Shown here: piece after piece, positions 9,000-17,725 of the stretch
Layout: each line of letters starts with the position of its first letter
Position numbering within the stretch: the stretch's first letter is position 1
Assembly (NCBI GenBank): GCA_910587325.1
Contig: CAJUKB010000007.1
Span: forward strand, 1-58,863
Reading direction: 5' to 3'
DNA: 58,863 nt
Source of the DNA: an uncultured Bacilli bacterium
GTDB lineage: Bacteria > Bacillota_I > Bacilli_A > RF39 > UBA660
Program-made: the position numbers and the translations under genes
Notes under the pieces: model-generated
Database searches by the model: none
What the model saw: the letters and a program-made list of their open reading frames with translations, nothing else
Told to the model about the DNA's origin: nothing

Positions 9000-9024
9000 G
9001 AAGCAAAATAAAGGCTTCTTTTTT
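9000..9024 (+). terminator. terminator behind the HAD phosphatase
   Basis: GAAGC (9000-9004) pairs with GCTTC (9014-9018), followed by T-rich sequence. The next promoter starts three bases downstream. Confidence 0.6.
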
Positions 9025-9026
9025 AT

Positions 9027-9056
9027 TTGACAAAACCATCGGGGGGGGGGTATAAT
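9027..9056 (+). promoter_or_regulatory. promoter with a ten-G tract as spacer (possible phase-variable switch)
   Basis: A perfect TTGACA (9027-9032) and perfect TATAAT (9051-9056) are separated by 18 bases, the last ten of which (9041-9050) are all G. A G10 run is striking in this AT-rich sequence. Slippage by one or two bases would move the spacer between 16 and 20 and change promoter strength. It drives the guanylate-kinase-like gene at 9080. Confidence 0.8.
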
Positions 9057-9079
9057 ACTTACGATTTGTAGGTGTTATT

Positions 9080-9694
9080 ATGTCAAATATCCATAAAAAT
9101 AAAATTGCTTTTTATATAGGACCTAGTAATTCAGGAAAGGATACTTTTTTTAAAAAATCTTTATCGCTTTATGAAGTACTCCCTATTGTTCTTTTGACTA
9201 CGAGGCCTCCAAGACCCGGAGAAGTTGAGGGTAGAGAGTATTATTTTAAAACAAAAGAAAGAATGGATTTTTTAGATAGAAATGGTGAGCTGATTGAACG
9301 AAGAGATTATAATACAATGAACGGAATATGGTCTTATGCAACAGGAAAGGAATCCATTGATTTAGAAAAATATAATTATCTTACTCCTAATACATGGGCT
9401 GCTTATAAAAAATTTTTGGAAGTTTATCCAAAAGAATGTTTAGTTCCTATTTATTTTCAATTGGATAAAGGTATACGTCTACAAAGAGCTTTAGATAGAG
9501 AAAAAGAATCTACAAACAGTGATTATGCTGAAATGTGTAGAAGATTTTTAGCAGATGAACAAGATTTTACAAATGATATGATAGATTTATATAAACCACT
9601 TATTATCAACAATAATGGAAGTATAGAAGAAACTATGGAACAAATTGACGATATTATGGTACGTAAATTAGGAATTTTACCAAAACAAAATTAA
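9080..9694 (+). CDS. guanylate kinase-like protein
   Basis: The 204-aa protein has a P-loop (GPSNSGKDT), the GMP-binding TTRPPRPGEVEGREYYF block typical of guanylate kinases, and a lid-like Arg-rich segment (RLQRALDREKES). GMP kinase converts GMP to GDP. The P-loop Asp in GKDT and a somewhat divergent middle mean it may be a specialised paralogue rather than the essential Gmk. The gene is monocistronic: a G-tract promoter lies just upstream and a strong terminator overlaps its stop codon. Confidence 0.75.
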   Translation: MSNIHKNKIAFYIGPSNSGKDTFFKKSLSLYEVLPIVLLTTRPPRPGEVEGREYYFKTKERMDFLDRNGELIERRDYNTMNGIWSYATGKESIDLEKYNYLTPNTWAAYKKFLEVYPKECLVPIYFQLDKGIRLQRALDREKESTNSDYAEMCRRFLADEQDFTNDMIDLYKPLIINNNGSIEETMEQIDDIMVRKLGILPKQN

Positions 9695-9716
9695 CTTAAA
9701 AAAGTTAATTTTTTTT
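9690..9716 (+). terminator. terminator of the guanylate kinase-like gene
   Basis: ATTAACTT (9690-9697) pairs with AAGTTAAT (9702-9709), followed by eight T. The stem includes the TAA stop codon. Confidence 0.85.
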
Positions 9717-9758
9717 GTTATACTATTTCTAGAAATAATAGAAGTGGGTGTATTTTTT

Positions 9759-10456
9759 ATGAGTAAACCTGTTATTGGCATTGTAGCTAAGCATTATAAT
9801 TATAGCCAAAAGCGTTTAGAAACTTTTATTTGGGATGAAGTAGAACAAGCCATTTTTGATAATGTGGTGTAGCAATTGAAATATTGCCACCAAATGAAGA
9901 TAAAATACTTGCTAAAGATAATTAGCAAGAGCAATTAACAACTACAGAAAAACATAATTTTTATGAGGCGATTGCTTTATGTGATGGGATTATCTTACAG
10001 GGTGGCGGATATGTGGATGAATACGAATGTTTTATTGCTAAATATTGCTATGAATATGATATTCCTATTTTAGGTATTTGTGCCGGAAAGCATAATATGG
10101 TCCGTGCTGTTGGAGGAAGTATTGGAAAACTTGAGAATGATAATCATAATAAAGAAGATAAGTATGTACATAGTATTAAAATAGAAAAGAATTCAAAATC
10201 TTATCAACTAATTGGGAAAGAAGAGGTAGAAGTAAATTCAAGACACGTAAGGTATTCTTTAAATACCGGAAAAGCGAGTGTTGTTGGCGTCTCTTTAGAT
10301 GGAGTAGATGAAATTATTGAGGATGCTGCCAAAACATTTTATATTGGAGTGCAGTTTCATCCAGAAAACCTTTATAAAATTGATATGTATATGAATAATA
10401 TCTTTGTAAACTTTATAGAAACTTGTTTACAATCTAAAAATAGAAAAACAAAATAA
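9759..10456 (+). pseudogene. class-I glutamine-amidotransferase-like hydrolase (peptidase C26), broken
   Basis: The gene starts MSKPVIGIVAKHYN at 9759 but a frameshift leads to TAG at 9870-9872. The rest continues in another frame, which meets a second stop, TAG at 9923-9925, and is then open from 9926 to 10456. The downstream part has the family signatures: GGG, the nucleophile Cys in GICAGKHN, VNSRH and FHPE. Family members hydrolyse gamma-glutamyl amides such as gamma-glutamyl-GABA. Two separate lesions make this a genuine pseudogene rather than a single base-call error. A C-terminal fragment could still be translated, but it would lack the N-terminal strand. Confidence 0.8.
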
Positions 10457-10486
10457 AAATTCGAGTCTTTGAACTCAAATTTTTTT
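10457..10486. terminator. bidirectional terminator between convergent genes
   Basis: AAATTCGAGT (10458-10467) pairs with ACTCAAATTT with one mismatch. There is a T run on the plus side and an A run on the left side, so it can serve the peptidase pseudogene and the reverse-strand rnj, whose stop codon overlaps its right end. Confidence 0.7.
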
Positions 10487-12164
10487 AATTGCTGTTTTCT
10501 CTTACTTCCATAATAACGGGTAAGATAATCGGTCTTCTTCCGGTTAATTCATTGATAAAAGGATGAAGTTCTAAAATGATTTGATTTCGTAAATCAGTAT
10601 AACTATAAGTATTGTTTTCTAAAGCGTTGTTGACTATATGGGTTACTTTTCTTTCAATTTGATTGATTAATTCCCCATTTTCATTTACCATAACAAATCC
10701 TCTTGTCGTTACATTTGGTTTAATTAAAAGTTTTTTAGTAAAAGGATTAATGTTTAATATAGTAAGTAAAATACCATCATTACTCATAAGTTTTCTGTCT
10801 TTTATAACAACACTGCCAATATCACCAATACGAGAACCATCTACGTAAACATCTCCAGCTTGAACAGGATCTCCTTTATGAGCCCCATTTTCATCTAAAA
10901 TAATCGTATCCCCATTTTTACAAATAAAGATGTTTTCTTTTGGGATTCCACAAGCTTCTCCAAGCTCAGCGTGTTGTTTTAACATTCTATATTCTCCATG
11001 GCAAGGCATAAAATATTCCGGTTTGATTAAACGAAGCATAAGTTTTTGTTCTTCTTGTTTTCCATGTCCAGATGCATGAATATCACTAAATTCGCTATTA
11101 GTAAAGACTTGCACTCCTTTTAAATAAAGTTTATTAATCACACGATTTACTTGAGATGCATTTCCAGGAATAGGGTTTGAAGAGAAGACAACCAAATCGT
11201 CTGGGACTAAAGTAATTTGTTTATGGGTACCATTTGCAATACGAGAAAGTGCTGCTAATGGCTCTCCTTGTGAACCGGTACATAAAATACAAATTTCGTT
11301 TTTCTTTAATGATTTTGTTTGGTTAAACTCTACAAATATACTTCTATCTTCTATAAGACCATTATTTAAAGCAAGTTCTACAATCGTTTCCATGCTTCTA
11401 CCAAAGACAACAATTTTACGATTGTGTTTTTTACAAGTATCAGCGATATGTTTGATACGATAAATGTTAGAAGCAAATGTTGCGATAATAATACGGGCAG
11501 GGTGTTTGTTAATAATATTTTCTAAGGCTTCATCTACCACGTTTTCACTTGTTGAAAAACCTGGGGATAGGGCATTCGTGCTATCACTCATTAATATTTT
11601 TACACCACGTTTACTAATACTCGCCATCTTGTGTAAATCAGCAACAGGTCCAATAGGTGTTAAATCAAACTTAAAATCTCCTGTTTCAAATATTGTTCCG
11701 TTTGGAGTATGAATGGCAATCGCATAAGAATCAGGAATAGAGTGGGTCGTATTTACAAACTCCAACTCAAAGTATTTGGTTTTTAGTATTGTTTCGCTAT
11801 CGACAATTTCTACTTCTTGATAAGTTTGGTTATTTTCAATAAGTTTTTTTTGAATTAAGTCCGCAGCAATTTTAGCAGCATAGATTTTTGGGATTCGAAT
11901 ACTTTGTAAAAGGTAAGGAATTCCTCCAATATGGTCTTCATGTCCATGGGTAATGACGAGTCCTACGATTTTTTCTTCATTTTGTTTTAAATAGGTAAAG
12001 TCTTGGATTACAGCGTCTACTCCTAGCAAATCATCAGTTGGAAACATTACTCCTGCATCTACAATTATAATTTCGTCTTTGTGGGTTACCACATACATAT
12101 TTTTCCCAACTTCGCCTAAACCACCTAAAGCTGTGATAGACGTACTTGTACTATCTTGTTTCAT
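10485..12164 (-). CDS. rnj: ribonuclease J
   Basis: RNase J is a metallo-beta-lactamase/beta-CASP enzyme with 5' exonuclease and endonuclease activity in mRNA decay and rRNA maturation. The zinc motif is HGHEDHIGG, followed by a further zinc-ligand Asp in ETGDFKFD, beta-CASP motifs and a C-terminal domain with GHGKQEEQKLMLRLIKPEYF and PCHGEYRM. The length (559 aa) is typical. The reverse-strand ATG follows AAAGGAAAAG. It is the only reverse-strand gene in the first 34 kb. Whether it corresponds to J1 or J2 cannot be told here. Confidence 0.95.
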   Translation of the reverse strand: MKQDSTSTSITALGGLGEVGKNMYVVTHKDEIIIVDAGVMFPTDDLLGVDAVIQDFTYLKQNEEKIVGLVITHGHEDHIGGIPYLLQSIRIPKIYAAKIAADLIQKKLIENNQTYQEVEIVDSETILKTKYFELEFVNTTHSIPDSYAIAIHTPNGTIFETGDFKFDLTPIGPVADLHKMASISKRGVKILMSDSTNALSPGFSTSENVVDEALENIINKHPARIIIATFASNIYRIKHIADTCKKHNRKIVVFGRSMETIVELALNNGLIEDRSIFVEFNQTKSLKKNEICILCTGSQGEPLAALSRIANGTHKQITLVPDDLVVFSSNPIPGNASQVNRVINKLYLKGVQVFTNSEFSDIHASGHGKQEEQKLMLRLIKPEYFMPCHGEYRMLKQHAELGEACGIPKENIFICKNGDTIILDENGAHKGDPVQAGDVYVDGSRIGDIGSVVIKDRKLMSNDGILLTILNINPFTKKLLIKPNVTTRGFVMVNENGELINQIERKVTHIVNNALENNTYSYTDLRNQIILELHPFINELTGRRPIILPVIMEVRENSN

Positions 12165-12229
12165 AAATCTTTTCCTTTCAAAATAAAAAAATAAAGTTTT
12201 TTTCTACCATTCATTATAGCGCATATTTA

Positions 12230-12258
12230 TTGTTTTGTCTACTCTTTAATGTTATAAT
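12230..12258 (+). promoter_or_regulatory. promoter of prepilin gene and ftsY operon
   Basis: TTGTTT (12230-12235), 17-base spacer, TATAAT (12253-12258), about 20 bases before the prepilin start. Confidence 0.6.
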
Positions 12259-12278
12259 TGGGCTAGTGGGTGAAGAAA

Positions 12279-12707
12279 ATGAAAAGAAAAAATAGTGGGT
12301 TTACATTAGTAGAGTTACTTGCTGTTATTGTAGTTTTAGCAATTATTATTACCGTTGCGAGCAGTGGTATTATTGCCATTATGAATAAATCAAGAAAGAA
12401 TATGGCACGCGAAGTAAGAAGCAATTTAGAAGAAGTAGCCATTTCGTATGCTTTAGATAATTATCATTTAGAAACATGTAGTGTTGAGTTTTCTAAAGAA
12501 ATTTATGTGGATAAGAATATTAATCATTTAAATGATAATGCTAATTGTTTTAAAAGGGTAACAGTAGAAGAAGTTATAAATGAGGGATTATTTGAAGATG
12601 CAAGGGGTTTTTGTGAAAAGTCCGATATTGTGATTGTTTATCGTTATAATGATGGAGCAAATAGTGAATATAAAGCATATATAAGTGAAAATGTTTGTAA
12701 TAATTAA
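12279..12707 (+). CDS. type IV prepilin-like protein
   Basis: A short basic leader (KRKNSG) is followed by the prepilin cleavage and methylation motif GFTLVELLAVIVVLAIIIT, then a soluble C-terminal domain with four Cys. Such pseudopilins are cut by a prepilin peptidase and assembled in the membrane for DNA uptake or surface fibres. The ATG at 12279 follows GGGTG at the right distance; an in-frame GTG at 12270 is less likely. No assembly ATPase or prepilin peptidase is in the window. The gene reads straight into ftsY. Confidence 0.85.
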   Translation: MKRKNSGFTLVELLAVIVVLAIIITVASSGIIAIMNKSRKNMAREVRSNLEEVAISYALDNYHLETCSVEFSKEIYVDKNINHLNDNANCFKRVTVEEVINEGLFEDARGFCEKSDIVIVYRYNDGANSEYKAYISENVCNN

Positions 12708-12719
12708 GGAGGGCTTGGA

Positions 12720-13703
12720 ATGGGATTTTTTGATAAATTTAAAAAGAAGATTAGTAAGAAAGTAGAAGAAAAGGATAAAGAAATAGTAGAAGTTTATGAC
12801 AAAGGACTAAAAAAAACAAGAGAAGAATTTGTTTCGAAATTAAGTTTACTTGGGATTAAATATACGCGTGTTAGTGAAGAATACTTTGAAGAATTAGAAG
12901 ATTTACTTATTTCAGCAGATATTGGGGTCAATACGGTTTTTAAATTTATAGAGCGTTTAAAAGCACGTGTTAAACAAGAAAATATAGAAGATACGAATTA
13001 CTTAATGGAAGTGATTGTAGATGAACTTTTTATTATTTATGTTAATAATGAATCCTTAAGTACGAAGGTGAATATGAGTGAAAATGGTCCAACGGTTATT
13101 TTAATGGTGGGAGTTAATGGCGTTGGAAAAACCACAACGATTGCGAAACTTGCCTATAAATATAAGAGTATGGGCAAAAAAGTTATGATGATTGCGGGAG
13201 ACACTTTTAGAGCTGGTGCAGTAGAACAACTTAAAATTTGGGCGGAAAAGACAGATTCTGTGTTTTATGGGAAAGATAATACAGACCCTGCGGGAGTTAT
13301 TTTTGATGGACTAGAAATGGCAAAACAAGAGCAAGCTGATATTGTGTTAATTGATACAGCAGGAAGACTTCAAAATAAGGTCAATTTAATGAAAGAGTTA
13401 GAAAAAATCAATAAAGTAATCGAACGTATTATTCCTGGAGCACCTCATGAAACGCTTTTAGTAATAGATGCTTCTACCGGTCAAAACGGAATTATGCAAG
13501 CAACGGCTTTTAAAGAAATTACGAATATTACAGGAATAGTTTTAACTAAGCTAGATGGAACTGCTAAAGGTGGAATTGTTTTAGCTATCAAAGAAGAAGT
13601 GGATTTACCGGTTAAATTTGTAGGACTTGGAGAGCGTATCTCTGATTTACAAACTTTTGATATTGAAGATTATATTTATGGCTTATTTAAGGATATGATG
13701 TAG
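12720..13703 (+). CDS. ftsY: signal recognition particle receptor FtsY
   Basis: FtsY is the GTPase that receives SRP-ribosome complexes at the membrane. It has the helical N domain (about 25-110) and the G domain with GVNGVGKTTT, DTFRAGAVEQL, LIDTAGR and TKLDGTAKGG. The acidic A domain is short, giving 327 aa, normal for Bacillota. The ribosome site is AAGGAGGGC. It is followed three bases after its stop by ylxM, then ffh: the whole SRP targeting set in one operon. Confidence 0.97.
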   Translation: MGFFDKFKKKISKKVEEKDKEIVEVYDKGLKKTREEFVSKLSLLGIKYTRVSEEYFEELEDLLISADIGVNTVFKFIERLKARVKQENIEDTNYLMEVIVDELFIIYVNNESLSTKVNMSENGPTVILMVGVNGVGKTTTIAKLAYKYKSMGKKVMMIAGDTFRAGAVEQLKIWAEKTDSVFYGKDNTDPAGVIFDGLEMAKQEQADIVLIDTAGRLQNKVNLMKELEKINKVIERIIPGAPHETLLVIDASTGQNGIMQATAFKEITNITGIVLTKLDGTAKGGIVLAIKEEVDLPVKFVGLGERISDLQTFDIEDYIYGLFKDMM

Positions 13704-13705
13704 GG

Positions 13706-14011
13706 ATGAATCGAACAGAAGAATATATTCATTATAATCAGTTGTTTGATATTTACGGAAATTTATTAAATGAACGGGAAAAAGAAATCTTTGCTTTATT
13801 TTATGAAGAAGATTTATCTTTACAAGAAATAGCAAAGATTCGTCAAGTAAGTAAAAGTGCTATAGGGAGTGCTATTAATACAATTAATAAAAAGCTAGAT
13901 ACTTATGAAGAAAAATTAGGCTTTTTAAATATAAAAGCCTCTTTAGAAATATTAATCAATGAAATAGAAAATGAAGAATTACAAGAAAGAATGAAAAAAA
14001 TAATAAAATAA
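13706..14011 (+). CDS. ylxM: YlxM family helix-turn-helix protein
   Basis: YlxM is a small helix-turn-helix protein encoded next to ffh in Gram-positives and reported to modulate SRP. The 101-aa protein has LNEREKEIFALFYEEDLSLQ EIAKIRQVSKSAIGSAINTI (split here), a sigma-region-4-like helix-turn-helix. Its position between ftsY and ffh confirms the assignment. Confidence 0.9.
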   Translation: MNRTEEYIHYNQLFDIYGNLLNEREKEIFALFYEEDLSLQEIAKIRQVSKSAIGSAINTINKKLDTYEEKLGFLNIKASLEILINEIENEELQERMKKIIK

Positions 14012-14032
14012 GAAACAGAAAAGGTGATTATT

Positions 14033-15340
14033 ATGTTTGAATACATGGGAGATAGATTATCCAATGCAATCAAAAATATTCGTGGTATGGGGCGCATTAC
14101 TGAAGAAAATATAACGGATGCTTTAAGAGAAATTCGGATGGCTCTTTTAGAAGCAGATGTTAACTATGTAGTTGTAAAAGAGTTTATTGCGAGAATTAAA
14201 GAACAAGCACTCGGAATGGAAGTGGGCAAAAGCCTAAAACCAGATGAGTTATTTATAAAGTTAGTAAAAGACGAACTCGTAAGTTTACTTGGAGGAGATT
14301 ACGTTCCTTTAGAAACAAGTAAAAATCCAACTATTTTAATGCTTGTCGGATTACAAGGAAGTGGTAAAACAACAACAGCGGGGAAGCTTGCTAATTACTT
14401 ACGTAAAAAACAAGCCAAAAATCCAATGTTAGTAGCTTGTGATATTTATAGACCTGCTGCGATTGAACAATTACAAACAATTGGCAAAAGCCTAGAAATA
14501 GAAGTATTTACGGAAGGGAAAGAAAATCCGATTAAAATTGTTCGTGATGCTTTAGAGTACGCTAAAGAAAACAAAAAAGATTATGTCATTATTGATACTG
14601 CAGGGCGTTTACAAATCGATGAAGCATTAATGCAAGAGTTAAAGGATATAACATTAGAAATAAATCCTCATGAAACAATTTTGGTAATAGATGCTATGAT
14701 GGGACAAGATGCGATTAATGTGATTAATGGATTTAATGACGCATTATCTTTAACAGGAACTATTTTAACTAAATTAGATGGAAATACGAAAGGTGGAGTT
14801 GCCTTATCGGTTAGACACCTAACCAATATTCCAATTAAGTTTGTTGGAGATAGCGAAAAACTAGATGGTTTATCAGAATTTTATCCAGAACGCATGGCAA
14901 ATCGAATTCTTGATATGGGGGATATTTTATCCATTGCCGATAAAGTAGAAAGCGTTATAGATGAACAGGATGCTTTAGATACGGCTCGAAAAATGAAAAA
15001 AGGGACATTTGATTTAGAAGATTTTTTAACTACTTTAAAACAAATTAAAAAATTAGGGCCACTTGAAAACATTTTAAAAATGTTACCAGGGGCTAGAAAA
15101 ATGGGCATTAATAATGTAAATATTGATCCTAAAGATATGGCTCATATCGAAGCGATTATTTTATCTATGACTCCTTATGAAAGAAGACATCCAGATATTT
15201 TAAAAGCAACAAGAAAGCAACGAATTGCCAAAGGCAGTGGTAGAAGTGTTGAGGAGGTCAATCGTTTGCTTAAACAATTTGAAGAAATGAAAAAAATGAT
15301 GAAAATGGTGAGTTCTGGGAATATGAAAATGCCATTTTAA
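14033..15340 (+). CDS. ffh: signal recognition particle protein Ffh
   Basis: Ffh is the SRP54 GTPase that binds signal peptides and 4.5S/6S RNA. The N domain, the G domain (GLQGSGKTTTAGKL, DIYRPAAIEQL, DTAGRLQ, TKLDGNTKGG) and the Met-rich M domain (LKQFEEMKKMMKMVSSGNMK) are in order; 435 aa is standard. The ATG at 14033 after AAAGGTG is the natural start; an upstream in-frame GTG at 14024 overlaps the ribosome site. Confidence 0.97.
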   Translation: MFEYMGDRLSNAIKNIRGMGRITEENITDALREIRMALLEADVNYVVVKEFIARIKEQALGMEVGKSLKPDELFIKLVKDELVSLLGGDYVPLETSKNPTILMLVGLQGSGKTTTAGKLANYLRKKQAKNPMLVACDIYRPAAIEQLQTIGKSLEIEVFTEGKENPIKIVRDALEYAKENKKDYVIIDTAGRLQIDEALMQELKDITLEINPHETILVIDAMMGQDAINVINGFNDALSLTGTILTKLDGNTKGGVALSVRHLTNIPIKFVGDSEKLDGLSEFYPERMANRILDMGDILSIADKVESVIDEQDALDTARKMKKGTFDLEDFLTTLKQIKKLGPLENILKMLPGARKMGINNVNIDPKDMAHIEAIILSMTPYERRHPDILKATRKQRIAKGSGRSVEEVNRLLKQFEEMKKMMKMVSSGNMKMPF

Positions 15341-15351
15341 ATAAAAATTAG

Positions 15352-16899
15352 ATGGAGGAGATTAAAACTATAACTTTACGAGAAATTTTGAAAAATAATG
15401 ATTTTGTAGAAAGTGATTTTCGTTTTTACGGAGAAGAAATTGCGAAAGTAGAGGCAAGTCATGAAAGAGAAGCAAAAGGAAAACTTATTTTAGTAACGTC
15501 TACTTCTCCTACAAAGTATGGAGAAGGAAAAACAACCCTTGCGATTAGTTTAAATGATGCCCTAAATCGATTAGGGAAAAATAGTATTGTTGCATTACGT
15601 GAACCTTCCCTAGGTCCTGTCTTTGGTTTGAAAGGTGGAGCATGCGGTGGAGGTTGTGCTAAAATAGTTCCAGAAGAAGAAATTAATCTACATTTTACTG
15701 GAGACATTCATGCTATTACGACTGCTAATAATTTACTGAGTGCTATTATTGATAACCATATATTTCAAGGAAATGAATTAAATATAGATCCTGCCAAAAT
15801 CACACATGAACGTTGTATGGATTTAAATGATCGTAGTTTAAGAAATTTGAAAATTAATGGAGTAGATGTTCACTTTAATATTAGTACAGCATCAGAAATG
15901 ATGGCAATCCTTTGTTTATCAAAAAACGAGAATGATTTAAAAACTAGGTTAGGAAATATATTAGTTGGATACACTTATGAAGAAAGGGAAGTGTTTGCAA
16001 AAGAATTGCAATGTGTAAATGCATTATTTTTACTTTTGAAAGATGCGATAAAACCAAATATGGTAAAAACATTAGAAGATAATCTTGCTATTGTTCATGG
16101 TGGACCTTTTGCAAATATTGCCCATGGAACGAATAGTATTATTTCTACCAATTATGGATTAAATTATTTTGATTACACGATTGTAGAAGCCGGTTTTGGA
16201 AGTGATATGGGAGCTTTAAAATTTTTTGATATTGTGGTAAGAAATAATAAAGATTTACTTCCAAGTGTAGTTTTAATTAATACGACTATACAAAGTTTAA
16301 AACACAATGGCGATGGAAATTTAAAAAAAGGAATTGAAAATTTAGATTACCATATTACCAATATGCAAAAATATAGTAACAATTTGTTAGTAGTTTTAAA
16401 TAAACATGATAGCGATTTAGATAGCGAAATTTCGTTTATAAAAGAATATGTAGAAAAGAAAAAAGTTTTATTTAGTGTAAGCACAGGTTTCTTAGAAGGA
16501 AGTAAAGGTTCTATAGACGCAGCAGAAAAAGTAGTAGAGTTATCTATGAATAAACATTCATTATTTTCTTATACTTATGATGTGAAAGAAAATTTAAAAA
16601 CAAAAATAGAAAAATTTTGTAAACAAAGTTTTGGGGCAAAAGAAATTATTTTTACAGAAGAAGTTTTAAAAAAAATTGAATTAATTAATAAAAGCCAATT
16701 TAAAAATTTGCCTATCTGTATTGCAAAAACACAATATTCTATTACGGATAATGCTAAAGTTTTAGGATATCCTAAAGACTTTATTATGAATGTAAAAGAT
16801 ATAAAACTATTTAGTGGTGCGGGGTTTATTACCATTTATTTTGGCAGTATCTTAACAATGCCAGGACTTTCTAAAGATGCGAATTATTTAAAGATGTAA
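15352..16899 (+). CDS. fhs: formate--tetrahydrofolate ligase
   Basis: Fhs makes 10-formyl-tetrahydrofolate from formate and ATP, feeding purine and one-carbon metabolism. Recognisable blocks include PTKYGEGKTTLAISL (nucleotide loop), LREPSLGPVFGLKGG and INLHFTGDIHAITTANNLL. At 515 aa it is about 40 residues shorter than most family members. The start is odd: the GGAGGAG that looks like the ribosome site lies immediately after the ATG (15354-15360), and nothing similar precedes it. Initiation may use this ATG weakly or a nearby non-ATG codon. It follows ffh by 11 bases. Confidence 0.92.
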   Translation: MEEIKTITLREILKNNDFVESDFRFYGEEIAKVEASHEREAKGKLILVTSTSPTKYGEGKTTLAISLNDALNRLGKNSIVALREPSLGPVFGLKGGACGGGCAKIVPEEEINLHFTGDIHAITTANNLLSAIIDNHIFQGNELNIDPAKITHERCMDLNDRSLRNLKINGVDVHFNISTASEMMAILCLSKNENDLKTRLGNILVGYTYEEREVFAKELQCVNALFLLLKDAIKPNMVKTLEDNLAIVHGGPFANIAHGTNSIISTNYGLNYFDYTIVEAGFGSDMGALKFFDIVVRNNKDLLPSVVLINTTIQSLKHNGDGNLKKGIENLDYHITNMQKYSNNLLVVLNKHDSDLDSEISFIKEYVEKKKVLFSVSTGFLEGSKGSIDAAEKVVELSMNKHSLFSYTYDVKENLKTKIEKFCKQSFGAKEIIFTEEVLKKIELINKSQFKNLPICIAKTQYSITDNAKVLGYPKDFIMNVKDIKLFSGAGFITIYFGSILTMPGLSKDANYLKM

Positions 16900-16917
16900 A
16901 ATAGAACATATGAATTT

Positions 16918-16946
16918 GGTGTAATGTCATATGCACCATTTTTTTC
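16918..16946 (+). terminator. fhs terminator
   Basis: GGTG (16918-16921) with two further pairs closes on CACC (16934-16937), followed by ATTTTTTT. Confidence 0.6.
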
Positions 16947-16950
16947 TTGG

Positions 16951-16959
16951 CATACAATA
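16951..16959 (+). promoter_or_regulatory. sporulation-type -10 element upstream of the CotD-like gene
   Basis: CATACAATA fits the sigma-E/sigma-K -10 consensus (CATAnnnTA) and lies about 23 bases before the likely start. The -35 region overlaps the preceding terminator and is not convincing, so sigma-factor assignment is inferred. Confidence 0.5.
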
Positions 16960-16981
16960 GACTAGAAAGGAAATGGTAGAA

Positions 16982-17314
16982 ATGAAAAATCGTTGTCCAG
17001 ATACAAGTGTATTTCCTGAAGCAACTGATGTAAATGTAAGTATGGATATGAACATGAATATGGGAATGGGTGCTGAGTGCTGTATGCCACAAATGGGATG
17101 TTGTCCATCACAAACTATGATGTGTCCTCCAATTATGGAATGCCCACAAGTTAGGTGTTGTCATAGAGTCATTAATTATGAAGTACCTCATATTATTCCA
17201 TGCCATACAAAAACTATTAATCATCATGTTTATAGACATACTTATCAACCATGCTTTAGTTATTCAGAAGAAGATGAATCAAGCGAAATATACGAACCAA
17301 AGTGTTGTAGATAA
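16982..17314 (+). CDS. CotD-like Cys/Met-rich spore coat protein
   Basis: A 110-aa protein with a Met/Asn/Gly-rich N-terminus (SMDMNMNMGMG) and many Cys pairs (ECCMPQMGCCPSQ, RCCHRV). Its second half, with VPHIIPCHTKTINHHVYRHT, resembles CotD-family inner spore coat proteins (VPHxHPxHT...NHH). Such proteins cross-link into the endospore coat. Two ATG choices exist, 16973 and 16982; the second leaves better room after AAAGG. The sporulation-type -10 upstream and a strong terminator behind it support a single-gene sporulation unit. Confidence 0.65.
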   Translation: MKNRCPDTSVFPEATDVNVSMDMNMNMGMGAECCMPQMGCCPSQTMMCPPIMECPQVRCCHRVINYEVPHIIPCHTKTINHHVYRHTYQPCFSYSEEDESSEIYEPKCCR

Positions 17315-17338
17315 TCTCGAGTATTTCGAGATTTTTTT
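17313..17338 (+). terminator. terminator of the CotD-like gene
   Basis: AATCTCGA (17313-17320) pairs with TCGAGATT (17326-17333), followed by a T run. The stem overlaps the stop codon. Confidence 0.85.
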
Positions 17339-17386
17339 CTTGGGAAATTTTAAAATATATGTTAAAATAAAATACAGGTGGTAGTA

Positions 17387-17719
17387 GTGCAAAATAAAGG
17401 TTATACAATTATAGAATTAATCGTGGTTATCGTTGTAGTAGGAATATTTTCACTTATTGCAATTAATAAAGCAAGCTATGCTTTTGTAGATAGTGATGTC
17501 GTAAATGAAGAAACAGAAGAAATGATTTTAATTAAAACATCTACAGCATATGCCAATAGTATTTTAGAAACGTTAAAAAATGATGATATTTATGTTACAG
17601 GAAAAGACATAGAAGATGCAGGTTATTTAGTAGATGACGAACATACCTTATCAAATGTAAAACTAAAACTTAGTTATAATGCTGAAACAAATAGTGCAAA
17701 AGTAGAGATACTAAAATAG
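17387..17719 (+). CDS. second type IV prepilin-like protein
   Basis: The N-terminus (QNKGYTIIELIVVIVVVGIF) has the prepilin motif with Gly before an aromatic residue and Glu at the +5 position, followed by a single hydrophobic helix and a small soluble domain. The GTG at 17387 follows AGGTGG with five bases of spacing; an in-frame GTG at 17378 lies within that site. It runs six bases ahead of the DUF2779 gene. No other pilus genes are nearby. Confidence 0.75.
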   Translation: MQNKGYTIIELIVVIVVVGIFSLIAINKASYAFVDSDVVNEETEEMILIKTSTAYANSILETLKNDDIYVTGKDIEDAGYLVDDEHTLSNVKLKLSYNAETNSAKVEILK

Positions 17720-17725
17720 GTTTTT

